In this document: positions 51,030-59,939 of the stretch, one piece after another
Numbering within the stretch: the stretch's first letter is position 1
Layout of the letters: every line of letters starts with the position of its first letter
Origin: Motiliproteus coralliicola
Lineage (GTDB): Bacteria; Pseudomonadota; Gammaproteobacteria; Pseudomonadales; Balneatricaceae
Length of the DNA stretch: 64,000 nt
Direction: 5' to 3'
Assembly: GCF_003345655.1 (NCBI RefSeq)
Contig: NZ_QQOH01000004.1
Span: 62,001 to 126,000 of the forward strand
Notes under the pieces: model-generated
Told to the model about the DNA's origin: nothing
The model's input: only the letters and a program-made list of their open reading frames with translations
Databases searched by the model: none
Made by a program: the position numbers and the translations under genes

Positions 51030-52406
51030 ATGCAGATCGACAACGACACCATCGCCGCGATCGCCACTCCGCCTGGACGCGGCGGCGTCGGTATCATTCG
51101 GGTATCCGGCCGCCAAGCCGGTGCAATTGCCGAGCGTGTTCTCAGCAGCAAGCCCCAGCCCCGCTACGCCCATTACGGCCCTTTTCTGGACCGTGACGGC
51201 CGCGAACTGGACCGCGGTATCGCGCTGTTCTTTCCCAATCCGCACTCCTTCACCGGCGAAGATGTGCTGGAGCTTCAGGGCCACGGCGGTCCGGTGATCC
51301 TGGATCTGCTGCTACGCGAGATTCTGGCGCTGGGTGCCCGCTCAGCCCGGCCCGGTGAGTTCTCCGAGCGCGCCTTCCTCAACGACAAGCTCGATCTGGC
51401 CCAGGCCGAGGCAATTGCCGATCTGATCGACAGCTCCTCGGAGCAGGCTGCTCGTTCGGCGCTACGCTCGTTGCAAGGCGAGTTCTCGGCCCGGATCCAG
51501 ACGCTGGTGGAAGCCCTGATCCAGCTGCGGATCTATGTCGAAGCGGCGATCGATTTTCCCGAAGAGGAGATCGATTTTCTGGGCGACGGTAAGGTAGCCG
51601 CTGATCTGTTGCAGATCGAACAACAGTTGCTGGAAGTGTTGGCCGAAGCCAATCAGGGTGCGCTGCTGCGCGAGGGTATGAACGTGGTGATCGCCGGACG
51701 TCCCAACGCCGGCAAGTCCAGCCTGCTGAACGCGTTGGCCGGTAAGGAATCCGCCATCGTCACCGATATCGCCGGCACCACCCGCGATGTGCTGCGCGAG
51801 CATATCCATATCGACGGTATGCCGCTGCATATCATCGATACCGCCGGACTGCGGGACAGCGATGATGTGGTCGAGCAGATCGGTATCGATCGCGCCTGGG
51901 AGGAGATCCGTAGTGCCGATCGGGTACTGTTGCTGGTCGATGCCAGCAGCACCCACGAGACCGAACCCGAACGAATCTGGCCCGACTTTATCGCCCATCT
52001 ACCCAGCCTCGACAAGGTGACGGTGATTCGCAACAAGATCGACCTATCCGGCGAACAGCCCGGGGTCGGTAACGGTCTTGAGACAGACCCAAGCTGCCAC
52101 CTGATCCGCCTCAGTGCCAAGCAGAACCAGGGGGTCGAGCTGCTGCGCCAACATTTAAAACAGTGCATGGGCTACGACAGCAGCTGCGAAGGTGGCTTTA
52201 TGGCGCGCCGTCGCCACCTGGAGGCGTTACTTCAGGCACAACAGTATCTCGAGGCAGGAAAGCTGCAGCTGACCGATTACGGAGCGGGAGAGTTGCTGGC
52301 CGAAGATTTGAAGGAAGCGCAAAACGCGTTATCGCAGATCACCGGCGAGTTCAGCAGTGATGACCTGCTGGGACGAATCTTCGGAAGTTTCTGTATCGGT
52401 AAGTAA
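51030..52406 (+). CDS. mnmE: tRNA modification GTPase MnmE
   Basis: A 458-residue GTPase that, with MnmG, builds cmnm5U34 in tRNA. The N-terminal tetrahydrofolate domain begins [22 protein letters not shown]. The G domain has [12 protein letters not shown] (G1), DIAGTTRD (G2), DTAGLRDS (G3) and NKIDL (G4). The C-terminal catalytic cysteine is in the terminal FCIGK. Its partner mnmG lies 4.9 kb away across an accessory island and the candidate oriC. Confidence 0.97.
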   Translation: MQIDNDTIAAIATPPGRGGVGIIRVSGRQAGAIAERVLSSKPQPRYAHYGPFLDRDGRELDRGIALFFPNPHSFTGEDVLELQGHGGPVILDLLLREILALGARSARPGEFSERAFLNDKLDLAQAEAIADLIDSSSEQAARSALRSLQGEFSARIQTLVEALIQLRIYVEAAIDFPEEEIDFLGDGKVAADLLQIEQQLLEVLAEANQGALLREGMNVVIAGRPNAGKSSLLNALAGKESAIVTDIAGTTRDVLREHIHIDGMPLHIIDTAGLRDSDDVVEQIGIDRAWEEIRSADRVLLLVDASSTHETEPERIWPDFIAHLPSLDKVTVIRNKIDLSGEQPGVGNGLETDPSCHLIRLSAKQNQGVELLRQHLKQCMGYDSSCEGGFMARRRHLEALLQAQQYLEAGKLQLTDYGAGELLAEDLKEAQNALSQITGEFSSDDLLGRIFGSFCIGK

Positions 52407-52460
52407 GCAGAGCTCACCGGGTTTCAAGTCGCTCTGCCGACGCGATCACGGCTAACGCGT

Positions 52461-53042
52461 TCAACGAAGATTGGAGAAGATATCCTCGATCAGCCTGTCG
52501 ATCTGGTCGAGATCCTCGTTGACGTGTCGATAGGCCCTTAACCCCATCATCTGCATCTGCAGGTATCGAGCGACCTGGTCTGGATCCAGATCCTGACGCA
52601 GCTCCCCCTGCACCTGAGCCTCACTCAAGATAGCCGCGAACGCGGCTTCCATCTGGCGTAACAGCAGCTTGGCTTCAGCCAACAGGTCAGCATTTTCGTC
52701 GGTCAGTTCCGAGACCGTCTTAACCAGCATGCACATGCTGCTGGGAGCCCCCCCTCTGCAGCTGACAACCGCCTCCTGAATAAACTGCTGCAATCCCTGC
52801 AGCGGCGATGATGCCGCCGCAACGGTCGAGAGCAGTCGCTCCTTGCTGGCGTTGGCATAGTGCTGCAGGGTTTCGCTGAACAAGCCCTCTTTGCTGCCGA
52901 AGCAGGCATAGATACTTCCCGGGCGCATATCGATCGCCTGCTGAATATTGCGCATCGAGGTGGCATGAAAGCCCTTGGTCCAAAACAGTTCAGTCGCTTT
53001 CTGAATCGCCTCTTGGCGATCAAACTTAGCCGTGGCTGCCAT
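52461..53042 (-). CDS. TetR-family transcriptional repressor
   Basis: A 193-residue repressor. The N-terminal helix-turn-helix is TELFWTKGFHATSMRNIQQAIDMRPGSIYACFGSKEGLF; the C-terminal ligand domain is variable, close to TetR_C_16-like or NemR/AcuR-type proteins. Three TTGAAC-type palindromes lie between it and the divergent glutathione-transferase gene, one only 11 bp from its start. It probably represses both genes until an electrophilic compound binds; this is inference. Confidence 0.9.
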   Translation of the reverse strand: MAATAKFDRQEAIQKATELFWTKGFHATSMRNIQQAIDMRPGSIYACFGSKEGLFSETLQHYANASKERLLSTVAAASSPLQGLQQFIQEAVVSCRGGAPSSMCMLVKTVSELTDENADLLAEAKLLLRQMEAAFAAILSEAQVQGELRQDLDPDQVARYLQMQMMGLRAYRHVNEDLDQIDRLIEDIFSNLR

Positions 53043-53052
53043 AATTTAACCC

Positions 53053-53068
53053 TTGAACATTTGTTCAA
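53053..53068. promoter_or_regulatory. TetR operator 1
   Basis: TTGAACATTTGTTCAA: 7-bp arms TTGAACA/TGTTCAA about a TT centre, a perfect palindrome, next to the start of the tetR gene. Confidence 0.75.
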
Positions 53069-53158
53069 ATAATAGCCTGGAAGGGTGGTTTTGTGCCAGT
53101 GAAATGGTGCTACTCCTAGGAGTTATCCTTAGCCCTCTATCGGGTATATATATATAGT

Positions 53159-53174
53159 TTGAACGAATGTTCAA
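53159..53174. promoter_or_regulatory. TetR operator 2
   Basis: TTGAACGAATGTTCAA, the same palindrome with one arm mismatch, immediately after a TATATATATA stretch (53147-53156) that is the likely -10 of the glutathione-transferase gene. Confidence 0.75.
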
Positions 53175-53181
53175 GATGTGT

Positions 53182-53197
53182 TTGAATGATCGTTCAA
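53182..53197. promoter_or_regulatory. TetR operator 3
   Basis: TTGAATGATCGTTCAA, third copy, 23 bp centre to centre from operator 2 and 18 bp before the glutathione-transferase start. Confidence 0.7.
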
Positions 53198-53215
53198 GCA
53201 TAGTGGGAGCAACCG

Positions 53216-53914
53216 ATGATCGATCTCTACTACTGGCCCACCCCTAATGGCCACAAGATCACCATTTTTCTAGAAGAAGCCGGTCTGGATTACCGCATTC
53301 ATCCGGTGGACATCAGCGCTGGTGACCAGTTTAAGGCTGACTTCCTGGCGATCTCACCCAATAATCGGATGCCAGCCATCATCGACCGGTCGCCGGATGA
53401 AGGTAGCGAACCAGTTTCGGTCTTCGAGTCCGGCGCCATCCTGATCTATCTGGCCGAGAAAACCGGTCGCTACCTGCCAACCGAGTTAAGGGCTCGCAAG
53501 ACCGTCCTGGAGTGGCTGATGTGGCAGATCGGTGGTCTCGGCCCCATGGCAGGCCAGAATCACCACTTCGTCCAGTACGCACCTGAGTCGGTCCCCTATG
53601 CCATCGAACGCTATGTCAACGAAACCAACCGCCTCTACGGCGTTCTGGATAAGCAGCTTGAAGGAAAAGACTGGATTGCCGGCGAGTACTCCATCGCCGA
53701 TATGGCTACCTACCCCTGGACCGTCAATCATCAAGGCCAACGACAACAACTGGATGACTTTCCCAACCTGAAGCGCTGGTTTGAGGCAATGCGGCAGCGG
53801 CCAGCCGTTATCACCGCCTATGAAAAAGCAGCGCCCTGGAGCCAGCGTGCAGCAGTAACGGAAGAAGGGAAGAAGCTGTTGTTTGGCCAAACGGCCAAGG
53901 TAAATAGTAGGTAA
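53216..53914 (+). CDS. Glutathione S-transferase family protein, YfcG/Ure2p-like
   Basis: A 232-residue two-domain thioredoxin-fold protein. The N-terminal domain begins MIDLYYWPTPNGHKITIFLEE, where the TPNG motif is that of the Nu-class YfcG/YghU disulfide-bond oxidoreductases; NNRMPAIID and FESGAILIYLAEKTG form the glutathione site. The C-terminal helical domain has the N-capping motif SIADMATYPWT. Nu-class members reduce disulfides and organic peroxides. The control region points to induction by a small molecule through the adjacent TetR. Confidence 0.93.
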   Translation: MIDLYYWPTPNGHKITIFLEEAGLDYRIHPVDISAGDQFKADFLAISPNNRMPAIIDRSPDEGSEPVSVFESGAILIYLAEKTGRYLPTELRARKTVLEWLMWQIGGLGPMAGQNHHFVQYAPESVPYAIERYVNETNRLYGVLDKQLEGKDWIAGEYSIADMATYPWTVNHQGQRQQLDDFPNLKRWFEAMRQRPAVITAYEKAAPWSQRAAVTEEGKKLLFGQTAKVNSR

Positions 53915-53991
53915 GTAAGCACTCGCTATCAGCATGGATATTGATAGCATAGACGAGCGGAAATATTAAAGCGTCAGCAGTACGCTGGAAA

Positions 53992-54038
53992 ATCAGCAGC
54001 GTTACCCGACTCTCAGATCGGGTAATGCGCTGTAGCTG
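53992..54038. terminator. Large hairpin between convergent genes
   Basis: TTACCCGA (54002-54009) and TCGGGTAA (54018-54025) form a perfect 8-bp stem, extended by CAGCG / CGCTG and ATCAG / CTGAT outside. It lies between the glutathione-transferase gene and the converging small secreted protein gene and could stop both; there is no T-run. Confidence 0.5.
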
Positions 54039-54047
54039 ATATCAGGA

Positions 54048-54449
54048 TTAGAACGGTAGCTTGATCTCCAAAGCCACATCGCCATTGGTCCGACCACTGA
54101 ATTCGGTTACCAAGGAGCCATCCAGATGACGGGTCATAAAGTTGACCCGATTCGGTTCGAGTACAACCGCGCTACGGTCACTGATCCGGTGGACGGTCGC
54201 TCTCTTATAGAGGTGTTTTGCCTGCTTATAATCGACACCGAGTGAATCGAGCCCTTTGCGGGCACCATAGCCCAGTGCACCCAGTTTCACCTTGCGCCAG
54301 GCTTCATCTTGATCAACCTGAGGACCGTAGCCCTCATGGTAGCGGCCCAGATGTTCCTCAAGCCCACCGGCCTGTACAGCTGACACCATCAGTGATGCGA
54401 CGCCCAGCAGCAGTGCCGCCAGGGAAGTTTTTATTGTGTTTTTTCTCAT
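54048..54449 (-). CDS. Small secreted protein of unknown function
   Basis: A 133-residue protein from the ATG at 54449, which follows GGAGGCGGGCG. A signal peptide (MRKNTIKTSLAALLLGVASL, cleaved near VQAGG) leads into about 105 residues with no motif I recognise. The mature part is basic and includes VDQDEAWRKVKLGALGYGAR and a beta-like end (VALEIKLPF). It lies alone between two convergent/divergent units. I cannot suggest a function. Confidence 0.75.
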   Translation of the reverse strand: MRKNTIKTSLAALLLGVASLMVSAVQAGGLEEHLGRYHEGYGPQVDQDEAWRKVKLGALGYGARKGLDSLGVDYKQAKHLYKRATVHRISDRSAVVLEPNRVNFMTRHLDGSLVTEFSGRTNGDVALEIKLPF

Positions 54450-54521
54450 CGCCCGCCTCCATCCATCGATAAGGCCTATCAGATACGATAGCCTATGATG
54501 GCACCACAAGCGTGAAAAAAG

Positions 54522-54555
54522 CTCAAGCCCGAAACTCTTTTTTTTCGGGCTTGAG
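54522..54555. terminator. Strong bidirectional terminator after acuI
   Basis: CTCAAGCCCGAAA (54522-54534) pairs with TTTCGGGCTTGAG (54543-54555), a perfect 13-bp stem with an A-run before it on the plus strand, which is the T-run for acuI on the minus strand. Confidence 0.9.
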
Positions 54556-54563
54556 GGTCAGCA

Positions 54564-55562
54564 TCAAGCCTGCAGATCAACCACTACGCGGCCTTGAACC
54601 TGGCCCGCCATGATCGCAGCAGCCTGCTCGGGAACCTGCTCCAACGCGACCACCTGGTTGATCGAATCCAGCATCGATTGCGGCAGATCAGAGGCCAGGC
54701 GCTTCCAGGCCTCAATCCGACGCGCAGCCGGACACATCACCGAATCGACCCCCTGCAATCGCACATTACGTAAGATGAATGGCATCACCGTGGTCGGCAG
54801 TTTGAAGTCACCGGCCAGGCCACAGGCTGCCACGGTTCCGCTGTAATCAGATTCGGCCAGCAACCGGCCCAGCATATCGCCGCCGACGGTATCGATCGCG
54901 CCGGCCCAGCGGGATTTTTCCAGCGGTCGAGAGCGGGCACCCATCTCATCACGACTCAGAATTTCGCTGGCACCCAGGGATTTCAGATAGTCATGGGTCG
55001 ACTCGCGACCGGTAATGGCAGCGACCCGGTAACCCAGCTTGGCCAACAGCGCCACCGCGACGGAACCGACACCACCCGCAGCGCCTGACACCACCACAGT
55101 ACCGGAGTCCGGCGTGATACCGCCGTCTTCGAGCGCCATCACACAGAGCATCGCGGTCAGACCTGCGGTACCGATCGCCATCGACTGGATTGCCGTGATG
55201 CCGGCGGGCAGCGGAACCAACCATTCGGGACGGACCCGCTGGTACTGAGCGTATCCACCCCAGTACTTCTCCCCCACACTCCAACCGGTCAGAACAACCT
55301 TGTCCCCGGCCTGGTAATCACTGTCACCCCCATCGACGACGGTGCCGACCAGGTCGATACCCGGCACCATCGGCCACTTCAACACAATCTTACCGGTCCC
55401 GGTGACCGCCATCCCGTCCTTGTAGTTCAGGCTGGAGTAATCCACCTTCACCAACACCGGCTCGTCTGGAAGGTCTTGTTGGCCTAGCTGTTCGATCGCA
55501 GCCTGGGTCTTACCTTCATCATCTTGGCGCAGGACCAACGCCTTAAATGCAGTCTCAGTCAT
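54564..55562 (-). CDS. acuI: Acrylyl-CoA reductase (NADPH), AcuI/YhdH family
   Basis: A 332-residue medium-chain dehydrogenase/reductase. The start FKALVLRQDDEG, the conserved SSLNYKDGMAVTG, PGIDLVGTV, and the NADPH site VVSGAAGGVGSVAVALLAKLGY are typical of AcuI/YhdH, which reduces toxic acryloyl-CoA to propionyl-CoA. In marine bacteria this enzyme detoxifies acrylate made from DMSP. No other DMSP gene is nearby. A FadR-type regulator starts 172 bp away on the other strand with a matching operator between them. Confidence 0.93.
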   Translation of the reverse strand: MTETAFKALVLRQDDEGKTQAAIEQLGQQDLPDEPVLVKVDYSSLNYKDGMAVTGTGKIVLKWPMVPGIDLVGTVVDGGDSDYQAGDKVVLTGWSVGEKYWGGYAQYQRVRPEWLVPLPAGITAIQSMAIGTAGLTAMLCVMALEDGGITPDSGTVVVSGAAGGVGSVAVALLAKLGYRVAAITGRESTHDYLKSLGASEILSRDEMGARSRPLEKSRWAGAIDTVGGDMLGRLLAESDYSGTVAACGLAGDFKLPTTVMPFILRNVRLQGVDSVMCPAARRIEAWKRLASDLPQSMLDSINQVVALEQVPEQAAAIMAGQVQGRVVVDLQA

Positions 55563-55644
55563 CGGGAATTCCTCTCTCAGCGGATGTTGTCGACGCTCGT
55601 AATGGACGAGGCCGTTGCTGGGAAACTAAAACCCTATTGTTAAT

Positions 55645-55655
55645 TTGTCAAACAA
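55645..55655. promoter_or_regulatory. Probable GntR/FadR-type operator
   Basis: TTGTCAAACAA fits the FadR-subfamily operator form TNGTNNNACNA exactly, inside the larger palindrome ATTTGT-CAA-ACAAAT (55643-55657). It lies in the divergent acuI/gntR control region. Confidence 0.65.
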
Positions 55656-55734
55656 ATAGGAAAATCAAATCTGTGTTACTATCGCCCCAGTTCGATTCAG
55701 CTTAGTCAAAAACTCCAAGGAGTCAGTAGTCCCC

Positions 55735-56475
55735 ATGGCGATCCGTTTTAACAACCTGGTCACCCAGAGTCTGGCCAAGCAGATTGCGGAACAGATCCGC
55801 AGTGCGATTCTGGAAGGCCGGTTACGGGTTGATGAACGTCTTCCCACCGAGGAGGAGCTGGCAGCCCGATTCGAAGTTTCAAGGCCCACGATCCGAGAAG
55901 CGCTAAAACGGTTAGCGGCGCAAAACCTGGTTCGATCCAAGCGTGGCCCGGCCGGTGGTACCTTTATTACCCGTCCCACCGAATCCGAATTGAGAACGAC
56001 GCTGGCCAACAGCACCACGTTGATGGTGACCCTGGGCGAATTCGATATCGAATCGATCACCGAAGCCCGTCGTGAAATGGAGGGGGCCTGCCTTAAACTG
56101 GCGATAGAGCGACGCACCGAGCAACACCTTGAGCAACTGGATCAGGAGCTGGCCTATCAGCAGCAATCGATCAGCGACGAAGAGTTTTGTGCGTCGGACG
56201 TGCGTTTCCACCGTCTGATCATCGACGCCACCGCCAACCCGGTAATGCAGTTCAATATGGTCACGGTCATCGAAGCCCTGCAACCGCTGATGAATATGAT
56301 CGCCAACCGGACCCGTTCACGGGACCGGATCATCCAGCACCACAAACAACTGCTCGACGCCATACAGCGGCAAGACTTGGTCGAGGCACAATCGAGTTTG
56401 AATCAGCTGCTGGACTACCTGCTGGAACACTATCGGCAGGCGCAACAACTTCGCAGCACCTCTTCCCAGGGCTGA
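55735..56475 (+). CDS. GntR-family regulator, FadR subfamily (FCD domain)
   Basis: A 246-residue regulator. The N-terminal winged helix is LAKQIAEQIRSAILEGRLRVDERLPTEEELAARFEVSRPTIREALKRL. The C-terminal half is an all-helical FCD domain with metal/ligand histidines expected in RFHRLIIDATANPVM and the NRTRSRDRIIQHHKQLLDAI region. These proteins bind small carboxylic acids and act mostly as repressors. A matching operator upstream suggests control of itself and acuI. Confidence 0.93.
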   Translation: MAIRFNNLVTQSLAKQIAEQIRSAILEGRLRVDERLPTEEELAARFEVSRPTIREALKRLAAQNLVRSKRGPAGGTFITRPTESELRTTLANSTTLMVTLGEFDIESITEARREMEGACLKLAIERRTEQHLEQLDQELAYQQQSISDEEFCASDVRFHRLIIDATANPVMQFNMVTVIEALQPLMNMIANRTRSRDRIIQHHKQLLDAIQRQDLVEAQSSLNQLLDYLLEHYRQAQQLRSTSSQG

Positions 56476-56535
56476 CCACAGCTTCATCAAAAAACGCCGA
56501 AAGTGTCATCGGACTGACATATTTGAGTTCTAAGG

Positions 56536-56570
56536 TTCGATTCCAAGACGACAATCTAGAAGGAATCGAA
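56536..56570 (+). promoter_or_regulatory. Hairpin overlapping a ribosome-binding site
   Basis: TTCGATTCC (56536-56544) pairs with GGAATCGAA (56562-56570); the second arm takes in the AAGGA ribosome-binding site of the 64-residue ORF that starts at 56573. Folding would hide the site. Confidence 0.5.
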
Positions 56571-56572
56571 AC

Positions 56573-56767
56573 ATGCAAACTCATTCACATGCCCACCACC
56601 ATGACGACCATCTTCGCCTGATCCGCCAGGCCGACAGCTGGTGCATCCTGCAGCGCCTATCCGATAGCAGCAGCTACAAGCGTGAAATCTGGAAACCGGT
56701 CAGCAAGCAACTGACTATCGATCAGGCCAACCACCTGCTGCAACAGCTTCGGCATCAAAACGGCTGA
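56573..56767 (+). CDS. Small His-rich hypothetical protein
   Basis: A 64-residue soluble protein, MQTHSHAHHHDDHLRLIRQA at the start, with six histidines in the first 13 residues. The rest (WCILQRLSDSSSYKREIWKPV, then LTIDQANHLLQQLRHQNG) looks like a compact fold ending in a helix. AAGGA lies eight bases before the ATG, inside a hairpin arm. The His cluster suggests metal binding, but I do not recognise the family. Confidence 0.6.
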   Translation: MQTHSHAHHHDDHLRLIRQADSWCILQRLSDSSSYKREIWKPVSKQLTIDQANHLLQQLRHQNG

Positions 56768-56879
56768 GGCTATCGCGGCCCAAGATAACGCCCCCCCTCT
56801 ACACTTCCTCTGCTGTTCTCCCGCCTAGTTAGCCGCTGCCAGCGTTTGCTTTCATTCTATTTTTACCGCTCAGATTGTG

Positions 56880-57230
56880 CTCAATCTGTCGCTAAAGTTA
56901 TCCACTTTGCGCTGTGGGTAATGTGTATAACCACACCCGAATAACCAACGGCTTCCGCTGTGGATACTTTACCCCTGTGAGTAACCCACCAAGTTACCCC
57001 CAACTTTCACACCTTTGATCCGCAATTTCTGCGCTGGATAACTCTGTGGTTGTTATCCACATAAGATTAGGTAAATAAAGAACTTTTCCTGATTACACAC
57101 AGCATTGATGGGTCCATATAACAACAATAAAAATCATCTTTCTTATCTAATCATCTTATTCATTTTCTATTTATATCAGGGTTGATCAGTTCAAAACTCA
57201 GCTCGGCTTAATTCATAAACGACATAGGAG
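56880..57230. other. oriC: Candidate chromosomal origin (oriC)
   Basis: DnaA-box-like 9-mers are dense: TTATCCACT (56898-56906), TGTGGGTAA (56913-56921, reverse), TGTGTATAA (56922-56930, reverse), TGTGGATAC (56959-56967, reverse), TGTGAGTAA (56976-56984, reverse, two mismatches), GCTGGATAA (57033-57041, reverse, two mismatches), and a perfect TTATCCACA (57053-57061). An AT-rich stretch follows at 57061-57180, suited to strand opening. It lies just upstream of mnmG (gidA), the same flank as oriC in E. coli and Vibrio. Confidence 0.7.
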
Positions 57231-57312
57231 CCGATATACTTGTCCTCTTTACCTGCATTTCGGGCTGAAACGGTTCAGTCTCGATTCTAGGCGTTGTATT
57301 TGAGGGGTTATC

Positions 57313-59223
57313 GTGGACTTTCCTGATCGTTTCGATGTCATTGTGATCGGTGGCGGCCATGCCGGAACCGAAGCTGCGTTGGCGGCGGCAAGGATGGGCT
57401 CACGCACCCTGCTGTTAACTCAAAATATTGAGACCCTGGGCCAGATGTCCTGTAACCCGGCGATCGGTGGTATCGGTAAGAGTCACCTGGTGAAGGAGAT
57501 CGATGCACTTGATGGTGCAATGGCCAAAGCCACTGACCTGGCTGGGATCCAGTTCCGTACCCTGAATTCCCGCAAAGGGCCGGCTGTCAGAGCGACCCGG
57601 GCACAGGCCGATCGTCAGCTCTATAAGGCAGCGGTTCGCTCGATTCTGGAAAACCAGCCCAACCTGCAGATTTTTCAGCAGACCGTCGATGATCTGATCT
57701 TTGAGAATGATCGGGTGGCCGGTGCCGTGACCCAGATGGGGTTACGTTTTTACGCTCGCTCGGTGGTGCTGACAGCCGGGACCTTCCTGGGTGGCCTGAT
57801 CCATATCGGGATGCAGAACCACAGCGGTGGACGTGCCGGTGATCCTCCTTCATCTAGTCTGGCACGGCGTCTGCGTGACACCGCACTTCGGGTTGATCGC
57901 CTGAAAACCGGAACCCCGCCCCGTATCGATGCGCGCAGTGTCGACTTCTCGGTGATGCAGGAACAACCGGGGGATACGCCGCTGCCGGTGATGTCCTACA
58001 TGGGTTCGGTCGATGACCATCCGCAACAGATCAGCTGCTATATCACCCATACCAACAGCCGTACCCACGAGATTATCCGTGGCGGGATGGACCGCTCGCC
58101 GCTCTATACCGGCGTAATCGATGGGGTTGGACCACGTTATTGTCCATCGGTGGAGGATAAGATCGTCCGTTTCGCCGACAAGGAATCCCACCAGATATTT
58201 GTTGAGCCGGAAGGATTGACCACCCACGAGCTCTACCCCAACGGCATCTCCACCAGTCTGCCGTTCGATGTCCAGATTGAACTGGTGCGCTCGATCAAAG
58301 GATTTGAAAACGCCTTTATCACCCGACCCGGCTATGCCATCGAGTACGATTACTTCAACCCTCAGGATCTGAAGGCCTCTTTGGAGAGCAAGCTGGTTGA
58401 TGGCCTGTTCTTTGCCGGTCAGATCAACGGCACCACCGGTTACGAAGAGGCCGGTGCGCAGGGCTTGTTGGCCGGTGCCAATGCTGCGTTGCAGGCTGCG
58501 GGACGTGACAGCTGGAGCCCGCGGCGGGATGAGGCCTATATCGGTGTGATGGTCGATGATCTGATCACCCTGGGAACTTCCGAGCCTTATCGGATGTTTA
58601 CCAGCCGGGCTGAGTACCGCCTGATTCTGCGTGAAGATAATGCCGACATCCGCCTGACCGAGCAGGGTCGTGAATTGGGATTGGTCGGTGATGAGCGCTG
58701 GCAAGCGTTCTGTGAAAAGCGCGAATCGATCGAACGGGAGACCCAGCGGCTCAAGAACAGCTGGGTGCAGCCGAGCACCGAAGCGGCTGCTCGCCTGGAT
58801 GACAAACTCGACAAGCCGCTAGGGCGCGAGTACAACCTGCTCGATCTGCTGAAGCGGCCGGAGCTTGGTTATGTCGATGTAGGAGGCTTGTGTGGCGACG
58901 TCGATATCGATCCAAGGGTCTGCGAGCAGGTCGAGATTGAAACCAAATATGCCGGTTATATTCAGCGTCAGCAGGATGAGATTGAACGCCTGCGTCGTCA
59001 GGAGGATACTCGGCTACCGGAACAGCTCGATTACAACGCGATTGACGGACTGTCGAATGAGATCCGCCAGAAGCTGAACGAAGCCCGTCCGGCGACCTTG
59101 GCCCAGGCTGGCCGTATTCAGGGGGTAACCCCGGCGGCGGTTTCGCTGCTGCTGATCCATCTGAAAAAGCTCGGGAAGCTGCAACAGCTCAGTGAGGTTT
59201 CGCCCAACGGAGAGTCGAGCTGA
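57313..59223 (+). CDS. mnmG: tRNA uridine-5-carboxymethylaminomethyl modification enzyme MnmG
   Basis: A 636-residue FAD enzyme, partner of MnmE in making cmnm5U34. FAD site [21 protein letters not shown] lies at the N-terminus; [21 protein letters not shown] and [11 protein letters not shown] are family blocks. The start is GTG at 57313 with GAGGGG upstream. The stop overlaps the rsmG start (TGATG). It follows the candidate oriC directly. Confidence 0.97.
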   Translation: MDFPDRFDVIVIGGGHAGTEAALAAARMGSRTLLLTQNIETLGQMSCNPAIGGIGKSHLVKEIDALDGAMAKATDLAGIQFRTLNSRKGPAVRATRAQADRQLYKAAVRSILENQPNLQIFQQTVDDLIFENDRVAGAVTQMGLRFYARSVVLTAGTFLGGLIHIGMQNHSGGRAGDPPSSSLARRLRDTALRVDRLKTGTPPRIDARSVDFSVMQEQPGDTPLPVMSYMGSVDDHPQQISCYITHTNSRTHEIIRGGMDRSPLYTGVIDGVGPRYCPSVEDKIVRFADKESHQIFVEPEGLTTHELYPNGISTSLPFDVQIELVRSIKGFENAFITRPGYAIEYDYFNPQDLKASLESKLVDGLFFAGQINGTTGYEEAGAQGLLAGANAALQAAGRDSWSPRRDEAYIGVMVDDLITLGTSEPYRMFTSRAEYRLILREDNADIRLTEQGRELGLVGDERWQAFCEKRESIERETQRLKNSWVQPSTEAAARLDDKLDKPLGREYNLLDLLKRPELGYVDVGGLCGDVDIDPRVCEQVEIETKYAGYIQRQQDEIERLRRQEDTRLPEQLDYNAIDGLSNEIRQKLNEARPATLAQAGRIQGVTPAAVSLLLIHLKKLGKLQQLSEVSPNGESS

Positions 59224-59897
59224 TGTCTGTTACCGAATACGGTCTGCCGCAGGATTGTGAGTCAACACTGATCCGGGGAGCGCAAAAGCTGGGCGTTGCC
59301 CTGAGCGGTCAACAGCAGCAGTTGCTGCTGCGTTACCTGGGACTGTTGCACAAGTGGAACCGGGCTTATAACCTCACTGCCATTCGGGATCCGTTGGCGA
59401 TGGTGTCGCGGCATCTGCTCGACAGCCTCAGTGTGGTGCCGGAGATCGAAGCGTTGCAACCGGCGCCACAGCGGATCGCCGATGTCGGCACCGGACCGGG
59501 TCTGCCCGGCGTGGTACTGGCGATCATGTATCCGCAGCAGCAGTTCACGCTGATGGACAGTAACGGCAAGAAAACCCGCTTCCTGCAGCAGGCCAAGCTG
59601 GAACTGGGACTGGACAATATCGAGATCTACCACGGTCGGGTCGAGCAGTACCCGATCAGCGAGCCGTTCGATGCGGTCATCTCAAGGGCATTTGCCTCCT
59701 TGGAGGACATGCTGACCTGGACTGCACCGCTGTGCGATCAGAACGGTTATTATCTTGCCATGAAAGGGCTGTACCCTGAGCAGGAGCTGGCTCAGATGCC
59801 GGAAGGCTTCGTCTTGCGTGACAGCAGACCGCTGCAGGTGCCCGGCTCTGAGGGTGAGCGTCACCTGCTGACAGTGCAGAAAACCCAACCCGAGTGA
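59223..59897 (+). CDS. rsmG: 16S rRNA m7G527 methyltransferase
   Basis: A 224-residue SAM-dependent enzyme (GidB). SAM-binding motif ADVGTGPGLPGVVLAIMYP lies near residue 81, with SNGKKTRFL and ISRAFASLEDML family blocks. It methylates G527 of 16S rRNA; its loss gives low-level streptomycin resistance in known bacteria. Its ATG overlaps the mnmG stop. Confidence 0.97.
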   Translation: MSVTEYGLPQDCESTLIRGAQKLGVALSGQQQQLLLRYLGLLHKWNRAYNLTAIRDPLAMVSRHLLDSLSVVPEIEALQPAPQRIADVGTGPGLPGVVLAIMYPQQQFTLMDSNGKKTRFLQQAKLELGLDNIEIYHGRVEQYPISEPFDAVISRAFASLEDMLTWTAPLCDQNGYYLAMKGLYPEQELAQMPEGFVLRDSRPLQVPGSEGERHLLTVQKTQPE

Positions 59898-59939
59898 CGG
59901 GTTTCACAATTGAGATTCGGACCGGACAAGGAGACTTCG

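Noticed and set aside
59901-59910. GTTTCACAAT just before parA as a fourth parS
   Set aside because: Only one half of the palindrome is present; the second half does not match.
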